64,000 nucleotides of DNA, from contig JAXLTY010000001.1 of the NCBI GenBank assembly GCA_046329815.1, positions 1,178,001 through 1,242,000 of the forward strand, read 5' to 3'. Both the position numbers and the translations under genes were made by a program. Position 1 is the first letter of the stretch. Each line of letters opens with the position of its first letter. The stretch comes from JADJSS01 sp046329815 (GTDB lineage: Bacteria > Bacteroidota > Bacteroidia > Chitinophagales > JADIYW01). Below the pieces are notes generated by a model. The model was given only the letters and a program-made list of their open reading frames with translations. It did no database searches and was not told the origin of the DNA. Shown one piece after another: positions 1 through 8,770 of the stretch.

Positions 1-368
1 AACTAAGTTTAGAGAACGCACCGGTTGATAGTGGCGCAACGATTGGAAGTTATATCGGTTTGTATTTCTTAGGTGCTGTATTTGTTGCTATCGGTATCTT
101 TTCATCAGCTATCACTAACAACCAAATCGTTGCATTTTTGGTTGGTGTATTTTTGTGTTATTTAATGTATGATGCGTTCTTCAGATTGAGTTCATTGCCT
201 GTTTTTGAAGGACAATTAGATTATATTATTCAGTCAATCGGATTGAATGCGCATTACGATTCTATCAGCCGTGGCGTGGTTGATACACGCGACATCATTT
301 ATTTTTTAAGTGTGATCAGTTTATTTTTAATCGGAACAAGAACAGCGCTGGAAAGCAGAAAATGGTAA
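1..368 (+). CDS. gldF: GldF, gliding-motility ABC transporter permease (3' end, truncated by window)
   Basis: The reading frame is open from base 3, so only the last 121 codons are present and the start lies outside the window. The residues that can be read (SGATIGSYIGLYFLGAVFVA, then a second hydrophobic stretch and a final one near RTALESRKW) give three membrane segments typical of the end of the ABC-2 type permease GldF. GldF works with the ATPase GldA and with GldG in gliding-associated transport at the inner membrane. The gldG start codon follows one base after the stop codon, the conserved gldFG arrangement. The TTG at 60 is an internal codon, not a start. Identification rests on family knowledge plus the gldG neighbour. 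Confidence 0.9.
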   Translation, partial: LSLENAPVDSGATIGSYIGLYFLGAVFVAIGIFSSAITNNQIVAFLVGVFLCYLMYDAFFRLSSLPVFEGQLDYIIQSIGLNAHYDSISRGVVDTRDIIYFLSVISLFLIGTRTALESRKW

Positions 369-369
369 C

Positions 370-2067
370 ATGAAGAATCACTATTTTATACAATCCATCA
401 AAATTTTAGCGATCAGCTTGTTCGCGGTGATTGGTATAAATATAGTTTCAAATATTATTTACAAACGCTTTGATTTAACACAAGAAAAAAGATATACGCT
501 TACTTCGTCAACTAAAAAATTATTAAAAAGCTTAGATCAGAATGTTGAAGTTGAAGTATATTTAGAAGGTAAAGACCTGCCTGCAGGAATTAAAGTGTTG
601 CGCAATGAAACCAAAGAATTATTACAGGAATTCCGAACGCATTCAAAAGGCAAATTGACATATCATTTCTTTGATATCAGCAGTATCAAAAACGAAAAAG
701 ACCGCGAAACTTTTCAGGAAAACTTAGTGAAGAAAGGTTTGCTGCCAACGAATTTAGAAGTGAAATCAGAAAGCGGTTATACAGAAAAATTAGTATTTCC
801 TGGCGCGATCATCAAAGCAAACGGCAGAGAAATTCCTGTTCAAATATTAGAAAATCAATTTGCACAAGGTGCACAAAATTCGTTGAACAATTCACTGAAT
901 TTCCTCGAATATAAAGTCGCAAATTCCATTCAGAAAATTGTAAGAAATACGCAGCCAACGGTTGGTTTTTTACAAGGTCACGGCGAAGTGGATGTTGCGC
1001 ACCTGGAAGACTTTTTAAAAACAATTCACGCTCAAAGTTTTTTAATTGATAAGATAGAATTAGATAAAGATAAACTGCTCGGCAGCGATATTGATGTGTT
1101 GTTTATTGCAAAACCAACGAAACCATTTGCCGATGTCGAAAAGTTTTTGATTGACCAATATGTAATGCATGGCGGAAAAGTGATTTGGTTGCTGGACAAT
1201 ATTATTTGCGATCTCGATAGTTTTAAGCTGGCACCAAGTATCTATGCTGTGCCGCGCGATTTAAACTTAGATGATATTTTATTTCGTTACGGCGTTCGTG
1301 TGAATCATAATTTATTGCTGGATCTGTATTGCAACCAAATTCCTATTATAGCAAGCATTGGCGGCAGCAGCAAACCGCAATTGTTTCCTTGGCCGTTTTA
1401 TCCGATGGCGATTAATAATAACAATCATCCGATAGTAAAGAATCTCGATCCGGTTGCGATAAAATTTGGCAGTTCAATTGATGTGCTGAATAATCCTGGC
1501 GTAAAGAAAACAGTATTACTTAATTCTTCTGATTATTCAAGAGTGCAGCCAACGCCGTTTCAAATTTATTTAGAAGGTGCGAAACAAAAACCGGATCCGA
1601 ATTTATTCAATCAAAAAAATATTCCGGTTGCTGTGCTGTTAGAAGGAAATTTTGCATCACTATATAAAAATCAATTTATAACAGATTATCAGAAAATACT
1701 GGCATCTCAGCAAGTTCAGTTTCAATCGGAAAGTAAACAAAATAAAATGCTGGTGGTTGCTGATGGCGATATAGCATCTAATGATTTGGATGCAAACGAT
1801 GTTCCTCTGGCTTTAGGTTATGATAAATATTCCAGAAAATTGTTCGCGAATAAAGATTTTTTGCTGAATAGTTTAGAATATATGGTAGATGATAATAATT
1901 TAATTGAAGCGCGCAACCGTGAAATAAAAATGCGCCTGTTAGACAAAGCAAAAGTGCTGAACGAAAGAGGATTTTGGCAGTTTATCACATTAGCAATGCC
2001 TTTACTTGTGATTGCCATTTTTGGTGTTATTTATAACAACAGAAGAAAAGCCAAATACACTAAATAG
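370..2067 (+). CDS. gldG: GldG, gliding-motility-associated ABC transporter substrate-binding protein
   Basis: 565 residues, the usual length for GldG. There is one N-terminal membrane segment (about residues 11-28), then the GldG/ABC_transp_aux periplasmic region starting YKRFDLTQEKRYTLTSSTKK. A conserved GFLQGHGE motif lies near residue 200, and a C-terminal membrane anchor near 540-557 is followed by the basic tail NNRRKAKYTK. The gene starts one base after gldF and is presumably co-transcribed with it. In gliding Bacteroidota GldA, GldF and GldG form an ABC transporter. Many non-gliding members also carry these genes, so gliding itself is not proven here. No terminator was seen between the stop codon and the next gene. 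Confidence 0.95.
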   Translation: MKNHYFIQSIKILAISLFAVIGINIVSNIIYKRFDLTQEKRYTLTSSTKKLLKSLDQNVEVEVYLEGKDLPAGIKVLRNETKELLQEFRTHSKGKLTYHFFDISSIKNEKDRETFQENLVKKGLLPTNLEVKSESGYTEKLVFPGAIIKANGREIPVQILENQFAQGAQNSLNNSLNFLEYKVANSIQKIVRNTQPTVGFLQGHGEVDVAHLEDFLKTIHAQSFLIDKIELDKDKLLGSDIDVLFIAKPTKPFADVEKFLIDQYVMHGGKVIWLLDNIICDLDSFKLAPSIYAVPRDLNLDDILFRYGVRVNHNLLLDLYCNQIPIIASIGGSSKPQLFPWPFYPMAINNNNHPIVKNLDPVAIKFGSSIDVLNNPGVKKTVLLNSSDYSRVQPTPFQIYLEGAKQKPDPNLFNQKNIPVAVLLEGNFASLYKNQFITDYQKILASQQVQFQSESKQNKMLVVADGDIASNDLDANDVPLALGYDKYSRKLFANKDFLLNSLEYMVDDNNLIEARNREIKMRLLDKAKVLNERGFWQFITLAMPLLVIAIFGVIYNNRRKAKYTK

Positions 2068-2141
2068 CATATAAATTGTAAGTTGCTTAAAATGAATTGC
2101 TTACAGTGTCAAAAATCTAAAATAAAATCGATTAGTTTTGT

Positions 2142-2149
2142 TATTTTTG
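2142..2149 (+). promoter_or_regulatory. Bacteroidota -7 promoter element before the Wzz-like gene
   Basis: TATTTTTG matches the Bacteroidota -7 consensus TAnnTTTG and lies 29 bp before the ATG at 2179. No TTTG is present at the expected -33 spacing, so this is a single-element prediction. Confidence 0.45.
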
Positions 2150-2178
2150 CACGATTATAAATTTAACACAACAAATTC

Positions 2179-3000
2179 ATGTTAGAAATATTAAAGATTG
2201 TATTAAAATGGAAAAAACAAATCCTGCTTTTTACAATCGTTGCCGCAATTGCCAGCATTATCATTACGATGCCATTCATTATGCCGCCGTATTACAAATC
2301 CATTTCTAAATTTTATTTATCGAATCCATCCAGTACTGATCGTTCTGCATTATTTAACGAAAAAGAAGTTGCCGGTGTGAATATGTTTGGTGGCAAAGAA
2401 GATATCAATCGCTTCTTAACCATTTTAAATTCGGCACCGGTAAGTTTGTCTGTCATTCAAAAATATAACTTAGGCAAGCACTATGACATTAAAGCTGACA
2501 ACCAGGAATTATTTACTTATTACACTCAAAAAGAATTTTATAATAATTTTAATGCAGTTCGTAATGATTTAGGCGCGATCGAAGTAAGTGTGGTTGATAC
2601 TGATAATAAATTGGCATGTAAAATTGTGAACGATGTCGTTGCCATTTCTGATTCTATTTACAGAACGATATTGGTAGAAAATAAATCTACCGTAATTGAA
2701 TTACTGAATAAACAAATTGCTGAAAAAACGGCACAAATGGCAAGCAACGCTTCTGTGGCTGTTAGCGATGATATTAAGAAACTGATTGCCATTCGCGATC
2801 AATATGCAGTTTCATCTTCAAAAGATTTCAAAACAATCTTTATTGTAGAAGAACCATCGCCTGCAGTTAAAAAAACAAAACCAGTGCGTTGGCTGATCTT
2901 ATTGGCAAGCACGATTGCTGCATTCGTTTTATCATCATTAGTTGCTTTGTTACTAGAATTATATAAGCATGCAGATAAATACGGATTTCAGCGTTCCTAA
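2179..3000 (+). CDS. Wzz/GumC-family polysaccharide chain-length protein
   Basis: 273 residues with the two-membrane-segment layout of Wzz-type polysaccharide co-polymerases. The first segment is at about residues 15-35 (FTIVAAIASIIITMPFIMPP), followed directly by YYKSISKFYLSNPS, which resembles the start of the Wzz domain. A periplasmic domain rich in helices follows. Then comes a proline-rich approach (VEEPSPAVKKTKPVRW) to a second segment at about 238-262. There is no C-terminal tyrosine kinase domain. The 3' end overlaps the O-antigen ligase gene by 32 bp, so the two are very likely translated together in surface-polysaccharide assembly. Substrate unknown. Confidence 0.8.
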   Translation: MLEILKIVLKWKKQILLFTIVAAIASIIITMPFIMPPYYKSISKFYLSNPSSTDRSALFNEKEVAGVNMFGGKEDINRFLTILNSAPVSLSVIQKYNLGKHYDIKADNQELFTYYTQKEFYNNFNAVRNDLGAIEVSVVDTDNKLACKIVNDVVAISDSIYRTILVENKSTVIELLNKQIAEKTAQMASNASVAVSDDIKKLIAIRDQYAVSSSKDFKTIFIVEEPSPAVKKTKPVRWLILLASTIAAFVLSSLVALLLELYKHADKYGFQRS

Positions 3001-4444
3001 AACCATACAAAAATTTGAACGGCCGCTTTTTTGGTTGATCGGATTTTTTAGTATTCTATGCTTTTGCGCTGCCATTTATTTCAATTTTAATTTATTGTTT
3101 GTCGTTCCATTTGCCATTGTTTTTGTTGGCTTGGCACTGCTGAATTTCAAAACACTTTATTTTTTATTATTGCTCGCTATGCCAATGTCTATTGAGTTTA
3201 ACATTGGTCCGTTGGGTTTGGATGTGCCGTCTGAACCAATTGTGATGTTGCTTGCTGCAAGCACTTTCTTATTTATGCTGATTAATAAAAACAAAGGCGA
3301 CAACAGTTCTTTTAAACATTTTATCAGCTTGGTTATTATTGCTCAATTTTTTTGGTCAACGTATATCATTTTGTTTTCTACAGATATTGTTTTGTCGATA
3401 AAGTATTTGTTGGCAAAAGCATGGTATTTGCTTGGTTTTTATGCAGCAACGATGTTGTTAATTAAAACCGAAAAAGATATCAGGCGTTTTTTCTGGTGTT
3501 TGTATATTCCGACTTTAATAAGTGTAATTTATGTAATTCTAAAGCACGGAACATTGCATTTTACCTTTGATAATATTACTAAAAGCGTGCATCCGATTTA
3601 CAGGAACCATGTGAATTATGCTGTTTTTATTACGATGATTTTGCCGTTTATTTTCTTAGGAAAAAGTTGGTACAGCAAACATTCATTTCGACATAAAATG
3701 CTGAAATATTCGATTCCGGTTTTTTTAGCAGCAATCTACTTGTCTTATACACGCGGTGCCTGGCTTGCAACCGGTGCGATGCTGGTTTACATTATTGTTA
3801 TTCATTTTCGATTGACAAAATTGGTTTTAGTGGTTTCATTTTTAAGTGCTGTTGCTTTCTCAGTTTATATTTTAAGCGACAACCGTTATTTGAAATATTC
3901 GCCGGATTTTGAACATACTATTTATCACGATGATTTAAGCGAGCATTTGTCTTCTACGTTTGAGATGCAAGATATGAGTACTGTTGAGCGTTTTTACAGA
4001 TGGATCGCTGCAGTGAAAATGGTGGAGAAAAATCCGATTGTTGGTGTTGGTCCGAATAATTTTGTAACGAACTATAAAAAATATACGGTTTCATCGTATG
4101 AAACATACATCAGTGATAACGAAGAACGATCGACTGTACATAATTATTTTTTATTACTGCTGACAGAGCAAGGTTTTCCTGCGCTGTTATTGTTTGTTAT
4201 TTTGATTTGCGCAGTTTTAATTTGCGCAGAAAATACGTATCATAAAGTAGAATCGCATCAGAAAAAATATGTATTGGCAATTACTTTGTGCATTGTCGTT
4301 TTTCTCATCAATAATAGCTTAAGTGATTTAGTGGAAGCCAATAAAGTAGGTTCATTGTTTTTGATGTGTATTGGTTTGCTGGTGAATTTCAGTACAGGAC
4401 AAATAAAAATCAATAAAGCAGAAGACAGCTTAAAACCTCAATAA
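2969..4444 (+). CDS. O-antigen ligase / Wzy-type polymerase family membrane protein
   Basis: 491 residues with about ten to twelve membrane segments. The Wzy_C (O-antigen ligase) domain shows the characteristic SYTRGAWLATG motif near residue 258 and a large periplasmic loop. That loop contains GVGPNNF and STVHNYFLLLLTEQG, with the conserved His-Asn seen in WaaL/Wzy proteins. Members ligate or polymerise undecaprenol-linked glycans on the periplasmic side of the inner membrane. Sequence alone does not separate ligase from polymerase. The start ATG at 2969 lies inside the upstream Wzz-like gene (32 bp overlap). The 3' end overlaps the convergent phosphatase gene by 7 bp. Confidence 0.85.
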   Translation: MQINTDFSVPKTIQKFERPLFWLIGFFSILCFCAAIYFNFNLLFVVPFAIVFVGLALLNFKTLYFLLLLAMPMSIEFNIGPLGLDVPSEPIVMLLAASTFLFMLINKNKGDNSSFKHFISLVIIAQFFWSTYIILFSTDIVLSIKYLLAKAWYLLGFYAATMLLIKTEKDIRRFFWCLYIPTLISVIYVILKHGTLHFTFDNITKSVHPIYRNHVNYAVFITMILPFIFLGKSWYSKHSFRHKMLKYSIPVFLAAIYLSYTRGAWLATGAMLVYIIVIHFRLTKLVLVVSFLSAVAFSVYILSDNRYLKYSPDFEHTIYHDDLSEHLSSTFEMQDMSTVERFYRWIAAVKMVEKNPIVGVGPNNFVTNYKKYTVSSYETYISDNEERSTVHNYFLLLLTEQGFPALLLFVILICAVLICAENTYHKVESHQKKYVLAITLCIVVFLINNSLSDLVEANKVGSLFLMCIGLLVNFSTGQIKINKAEDSLKPQ

Positions 4445-5667
4445 AACTTGGCTGTCAGCACGCTAACATCATCATTGAACAGCATATTTCCTTTGTATTT
4501 GCTGACGTTGTCAAACAAAATTTTATTAAAAATTTCCGGACTCAGTTTATAATTGTCTTTTATGATTTCTAAAAAGCGGTCTTTGCCAAATTGTTCTTCA
4601 AAGTCGTTTTCCAATTCAGTCAAACCATCTGTTACGCAAAACAGACTGGTGTTCGGTTTTACTTTTACACGTGCAAATTTGATGCTTGGCAATTCTTCAA
4701 AAATACCTAATAATGTAGAGCCGCTTTCTAAAGAAATGACTTCTTCATCATTGATCAAAACTGGCGGTATATGACCTGCATTCAGGTATTCAATTTCGCG
4801 CGTAACGATATTATATTTTGCAATAAACAACGAAATAAAATTTTCGCCGTTTGTGATAGAATAAATTTTTTGATTGAGTTTTTCGATTAAAATTTCTTTC
4901 TTTAAATTCAAACCCAGCGTTGCATTTAAGTATGCCTGCAAGTTTGCCATCACCAACGCAGCAGCCACACCTTTTCCTGAAATATCACCAATACAAAACA
5001 CAAATTCATCTTTATTCAGGTGAATTACATCATAGTAATCACCACCGATACCTTTGTATGGCAAATACATACCAGCAAACTCATACATATTGTTTTTTGG
5101 CAATTTCTTAGGAATCAACATGCCTTGTACTTTAGATGCCAGATCCAATTCTTTGTCGAATTGTTTCTTTTCAATTTCTTTTTTGAATAAGCGTTTATTT
5201 TCTATCGCAACTGTAATTATATTGGTAATGATCTGCACATATTCTATCAACTCATCTTTTGTTTGATGGTGTTCTTCATTGAAATCACCTAATAGTGCTA
5301 ATGCTAAAGGTTGCGATTTATGAAAAACAGGAATAGCATATTTAAAATCACCAAAAGTGCTGCGTTCTGATTCTGCTAAAGTAGTAGCAGTATTATATTT
5401 TGAAAAGTATAAATGCACCGGAATATAAAATTCATTATCATCATCCAAAACCCAGATAGCGCGTTTCCAGGTTTGGTCGAAAGTATAGAGTGCGATCTTT
5501 TTTACTTTTAATTGTTCGTTGATAATAAACTTGTAAATATTGAATAACACATCAGATGAAACGTTGTCATTGATGGCTTTTGTAACTTCTAGTAAAGAAT
5601 TGAGCTGACTATATTTTACAGTCAATAAATCTTTTAGGTTTTCGGTGTCTGTTTCTTGAAAAATCAT
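4438..5667 (-). CDS. GAF-like/SpoIIE-type PP2C serine phosphatase (RsbU-like)
   Basis: 409 residues. Residues about 15-165 form a GAF-like sensor region ending in a helix (TVAIENKRLFKKEIEKKQFDKELDLA) that links to the phosphatase. The C-terminal PP2C/SpoIIE domain shows the metal-binding aspartates in GGDYYDV, CIGDISGKGV and CVTDGLTE, plus YLNAGHIPP. Such proteins dephosphorylate anti-sigma-factor antagonists or other signalling partners. No partner kinase or STAS protein is adjacent, so the target is unknown. It probably has its own promoter, because a terminator separates it from the upstream DUF937 gene. Confidence 0.85.
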   Translation of the reverse strand: MIFQETDTENLKDLLTVKYSQLNSLLEVTKAINDNVSSDVLFNIYKFIINEQLKVKKIALYTFDQTWKRAIWVLDDDNEFYIPVHLYFSKYNTATTLAESERSTFGDFKYAIPVFHKSQPLALALLGDFNEEHHQTKDELIEYVQIITNIITVAIENKRLFKKEIEKKQFDKELDLASKVQGMLIPKKLPKNNMYEFAGMYLPYKGIGGDYYDVIHLNKDEFVFCIGDISGKGVAAALVMANLQAYLNATLGLNLKKEILIEKLNQKIYSITNGENFISLFIAKYNIVTREIEYLNAGHIPPVLINDEEVISLESGSTLLGIFEELPSIKFARVKVKPNTSLFCVTDGLTELENDFEEQFGKDRFLEIIKDNYKLSPEIFNKILFDNVSKYKGNMLFNDDVSVLTAKFY

Positions 5668-5743
5668 GTTATCCTAATGTACGATTTTATTTAAGAAATT
5701 AAGAAACACTTTAATTATTTTTTTAAAATTTTACACAAACAAA

Positions 5744-5767
5744 AAGTCGCTCTTTGTAGAGCGACTT
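5744..5767 (-). terminator. Intrinsic terminator after the DUF937 gene
   Basis: Perfect 10-bp stem AAGTCGCTCT / AGAGCGACTT with a 4-nt loop at 5754-5757. On the minus strand it lies 24 bp after the DUF937 stop codon and is followed by a T-run (A-run 5741-5745 on the plus strand). Confidence 0.85.
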
Positions 5768-5790
5768 CAATTTTAAAACTGATTTTTTAT

Positions 5791-6387
5791 TTATTTGAAC
5801 AAATTCTTTAAAAAACCTGCACCGATTTTTAATGCGTCATCTGCAACATTTCCATCGTGGTTCTGATCTAATAATGAAGAAATGATATTTTGATGTTGCG
5901 GTGCTTCCTGTTGATGGTTGCCGACAAAATTACTCAGTAAACCTGCAATGCTTGCTACATTAATTCCGCCACCGGATGCCTGTGATTGATTACCTAATGC
6001 ATTCAATACAATTGGAGCCAATATCTGTAACACCTGCGATGCTTGTCCGCCGCCAATACCAGCATTTTGTGAAATTGCATTTTCTACATTTGGTTGTGCA
6101 CCACCAAGAATATGCTTTAAAATAGAAGCACCATCGCCACCTAATGCGCTTTGCGCCAATCCAGCCAAGTCTGCCAAGCCACTTCCATTGTGATCGTTAG
6201 AAATTGCATTGGTCAATGCTGCTGCGCCATCTTCAGTTGATGCATTTTTGTTCAATGCATTTAAAAGTGTTGGTAAAGCCAAACCAATGGCACTTTGTGC
6301 CTGATTCTGGTCAATGCCTAATTGTTGGCTAACTAATCCTGTTACCTGATCACCGAGCGCGCCGCCTAAAAGTTGTTGTAAGTCCAT
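5791..6387 (-). CDS. DUF937 family protein
   Basis: 198 residues, Gly/Ala/Asn/Gln-rich, with the helical DUF937 (YidB-like) pattern. It begins MDLQQLLGGALGDQVTGLVS, followed by LGLDxxxAxxAIxxALPTLLxxL-like spacing and a later QILAPIVLNALGNQSQ block. The C-terminus contains DQNHDGNVADD, a single EF-hand-like DxNxDG loop common in the family. No signal peptide or membrane segment is seen. Molecular function is unknown. The gene is monocistronic or last in its transcript, given the strong terminator 24 bp downstream. Confidence 0.8.
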   Translation of the reverse strand: MDLQQLLGGALGDQVTGLVSQQLGIDQNQAQSAIGLALPTLLNALNKNASTEDGAAALTNAISNDHNGSGLADLAGLAQSALGGDGASILKHILGGAQPNVENAISQNAGIGGGQASQVLQILAPIVLNALGNQSQASGGGINVASIAGLLSNFVGNHQQEAPQHQNIISSLLDQNHDGNVADDALKIGAGFLKNLFK

Positions 6388-6417
6388 TTTTTGTTTTTAG
6401 TTTTGTTTTTAAATTAT

Positions 6418-7416
6418 TTAATCCTGTTTCACTTTAACAATTATCTTGCCAAATTGGCTGCCATCTTTCATTCTGTCGAATGCTGCAACCGCATCTTTAA
6501 AATCAAAAGTCATATCTAAGATAGGTTTTATCTGGTGTTCGTTGCATAAATCGACCATTTTTATAAAATCGTCATCGCTGCCCATGGTAGAACCCAGCAA
6601 TTGCAGGTGATTCCAAAATATAGCACGCATATTTAAATCTTTCGGCAAACCGCGTGTTGCGCCATAAAATACCAATTTTCCGGCTGGTTTTAAAGTAGCA
6701 ATCAGTTCGTTCATTCCATCGCCACAAGCACTGTCAATGATTGCATCAAAACCACCGATACTTTTTGCTAAATTTTTAATTGCATTTTCCTGTTTATAAT
6801 TTACGCCATCTTTTGCGCCTAATTTTATACAGGTTTGAATCACTTCCTCTTTACTGGATGTAACATACACATTTGCACCAATGGCATGTGCGAATAAAAA
6901 TGCAAACTGAGCCACACCACCGCCAACACCTGAAATCAATACATTTTGATGTGCCTGAATTTGAGCTTTATTGAATGATGCGTTATAAGCAGTCAAAGCA
7001 GCTAAAGGCAAAGCAGCACTTTGCTCTAATGAAAGATATGGCGGTGCAAGATGCAATCTGTCGGTATTGACTGCAACATATTCTGCTAAGGTTCCTTGTT
7101 GAGGCATGCCTAAAATTTGATACTCTTTTTGCTGAAAACGTGTATCGTTGCCCCAATTTATATTTGGATTGATGATCACTTCTTTACCGATCCAGTGTTT
7201 GTGTTCGTCATTAAAAACTTCTTCAACGATACCGCTTCCGTCAGAACCAAGAATTGCAGGCAATTGTATTTTGGCATATTGTCCTTCGCGAATCCATTGA
7301 TCGCGGTGATTTAGCGCAGCATAATGAATTTTTACGAGTGCCTGATTTGCTGTTAAAACCGGTTTTTCAACTTCTTCTATTTGAAACGAATTTTGATGGA
7401 GTACGAGAGCTAGCAT
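6418..7416 (-). CDS. Zinc-type alcohol dehydrogenase / quinone oxidoreductase (MDR family)
   Basis: 332 residues with the two-domain medium-chain dehydrogenase fold. The N-terminal GroES-like domain has YAALNHRDQWIREGQY and ILGSDGSGIVEEV. The Rossmann domain has the nucleotide motif VLISGVGGGVAQFAFLFAHA near residue 160. The cluster of cysteines that binds structural zinc in classical ADHs is not evident, so a zinc-independent, NADPH-using quinone oxidoreductase or enoyl-reductase role is likelier than an alcohol dehydrogenase. Substrate unknown. It lies 30 bp upstream of the DUF937 gene on the same strand. Confidence 0.85.
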   Translation of the reverse strand: MLALVLHQNSFQIEEVEKPVLTANQALVKIHYAALNHRDQWIREGQYAKIQLPAILGSDGSGIVEEVFNDEHKHWIGKEVIINPNINWGNDTRFQQKEYQILGMPQQGTLAEYVAVNTDRLHLAPPYLSLEQSAALPLAALTAYNASFNKAQIQAHQNVLISGVGGGVAQFAFLFAHAIGANVYVTSSKEEVIQTCIKLGAKDGVNYKQENAIKNLAKSIGGFDAIIDSACGDGMNELIATLKPAGKLVFYGATRGLPKDLNMRAIFWNHLQLLGSTMGSDDDFIKMVDLCNEHQIKPILDMTFDFKDAVAAFDRMKDGSQFGKIIVKVKQD

Positions 7417-7455
7417 GAATTTAGTAATAAGTGGTGAGTAATAGGTAGTAAAGGT

Positions 7456-8019
7456 TTATTGGATTGGATGGATATTTTTGTTAAAGAATGTTTTTAATTT
7501 TTGGTATTGGTTAGAATAAATAAAACATTGATTTCGATTATATGCTTTACTGAAAATAATGTAATCACAACTAAAACATATTTTTACACCACCAATTATA
7601 TTGTTATTTTTATAAAATAAAATTACATCTCTATAAAGTGGTTCGCAAGCATTGGCGTATTGATCATCAGGGCAAGTAGTAGGCGTAAAAAATGATTGTA
7701 ATGAATTTATTGAATGTTTGTCATTTAATATTTTCTTGTTTTCGTATAAGGTTTCAATAAATTTTACATTTTTAAAATCAAAATCATCGCCCGATAATTG
7801 ATTTCCATTTGCTGGATTTTGAATGATAGTCATTCCTATGGTATCACCATAATAATAACCACTATTATTTAAAGTGTAATAAATAGTAATTGAATCTACT
7901 TCTTGATATGGAAAACAATCGGTTATGTAATATCGTTGTTTAGATATTTTATTGTGCTTTTCTTGTCCATTACAGCCAAACAATCCAATTATCAATACTA
8001 TCCAAATTAGAAATCTCAT
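7456..8019 (-). CDS. Small lipoprotein of unknown function
   Basis: 187 residues beginning MRFLIWIVLIIGLFGCNGQE, a short signal peptide with a lipobox (LFGC) predicting lipidation at Cys16. The mature part has several cysteines (residues C35, C116, C126 and later CFSCDY) but no domain I recognise. It lies 39 bp upstream of the oxidoreductase gene on the same strand. The intervening DNA (7424-7455) is a run of TAGTAATAAGTGGTGAGTAA-type phrase repeats. Divergent from the tetR gene. Confidence 0.65.
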   Translation of the reverse strand: MRFLIWIVLIIGLFGCNGQEKHNKISKQRYYITDCFPYQEVDSITIYYTLNNSGYYYGDTIGMTIIQNPANGNQLSGDDFDFKNVKFIETLYENKKILNDKHSINSLQSFFTPTTCPDDQYANACEPLYRDVILFYKNNNIIGGVKICFSCDYIIFSKAYNRNQCFIYSNQYQKLKTFFNKNIHPIQ

Positions 8020-8066
8020 GAGTTGATTTGTTTTTCAAAACTACAATTTCTTAACATTAAATTCTT

Positions 8067-8094
8067 GGAAACTTTAAAACCTTTTTGAGTTTCC
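8067..8094. promoter_or_regulatory. Predicted TetR operator (28-bp palindrome) before the efflux operon
   Basis: A 28-bp imperfect palindrome with GGAAACT and AGTTTCC arms. Eleven of 14 symmetric pairs match; mismatches are only at positions 8/21, 9/20 and the central pair. It overlaps the upstream TTTG promoter element, so repressor binding would block RNA polymerase. The adjacent TetR gene makes autoregulation the natural reading. Confidence 0.75.
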
Positions 8095-8117
8095 ATAGTT
8101 TTTATGTTCTACATTTG
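8084..8117 (+). promoter_or_regulatory. Promoter of the tetR-tolC-adaptor-RND operon
   Basis: TTTG at 8084-8087 and TACATTTG at 8110-8117, separated by 22 bp, match the Bacteroidota -33/-7 pair. The -7 element ends only 9 nt before the ATG at 8127, so the leader is very short. Confidence 0.7.
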
Positions 8118-8126
8118 CAATCCAAA

Positions 8127-8765
8127 ATGGAAATTACAACACCTGATATTACCAAACAAAATAATTGTACGGCTTCAAAAATCTTTGAAAAAGCGCGTCA
8201 ATTGTTTAACCGTATTGGTGTACGAAATACGACGATGGACGATTTGGCAAAAGAGTTAGGTATTTCAAAAAAAACGCTGTATAAAGAAATAGACAACAAA
8301 GCCGATCTGGTAAAATTTTGTGTTCAATATGATTTAAAAGAGATTGAAAATAAAATAGCACAAATTTCAAATTCATGCGAAAATGCTATTGAAGAATTGT
8401 TGTTAATTGGCGCTTCTATTAACGAAGATTTGCAATTGTATCATCCGACGATTTTACATGATATTGAAAAGTTTTATCCGGAAAGCCGACAGCTAATTGA
8501 ACAGCATAAATCTACGTTCGCGCAAAAAAGTATTTCTACGAATCTGAAAAAAGGTATCAAACAAGGTTTGTACAGAAAGGATATCAACATAGAGATGTTT
8601 ACGATGTTTCAGTTGCATTTGTGTTTATTACCGTTTCAGTTATCGAATTCAAATTATAAAACTCGCGATGTTTACAACGAAATTTTAGCGTATAATTTAT
8701 ACGCTATCGCTACGCCAAAAGGAATTGAAGAATTCCAACAATTAATCAAAAAAATAAAATTATAA
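8127..8765 (+). CDS. TetR/AcrR-family transcriptional regulator of the efflux operon
   Basis: 212 residues from ATG 8127. The possible earlier TTG at 8085 lies inside the promoter and operator and is rejected. The N-terminal TetR helix-turn-helix reads ARQLFNRIGVRNTTMDDLAK then ELGISKKTLYKEIDNKADL, with a helical C-terminal ligand domain. It begins an operon with tolC, an adaptor and an RND pump (6 bp to tolC). The palindrome at 8067-8094 overlapping its promoter suggests autorepression relieved by a pump substrate. Inducer unknown. Confidence 0.88.
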   Translation: MEITTPDITKQNNCTASKIFEKARQLFNRIGVRNTTMDDLAKELGISKKTLYKEIDNKADLVKFCVQYDLKEIENKIAQISNSCENAIEELLLIGASINEDLQLYHPTILHDIEKFYPESRQLIEQHKSTFAQKSISTNLKKGIKQGLYRKDINIEMFTMFQLHLCLLPFQLSNSNYKTRDVYNEILAYNLYAIATPKGIEEFQQLIKKIKL

Positions 8766-8770
8766 CCAAG

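Noticed and set aside
8085..8126. Upstream TTG start of the TetR gene
   Set aside because: It falls inside the -33 element and the operator; ATG 8127 directly follows the -7 element.
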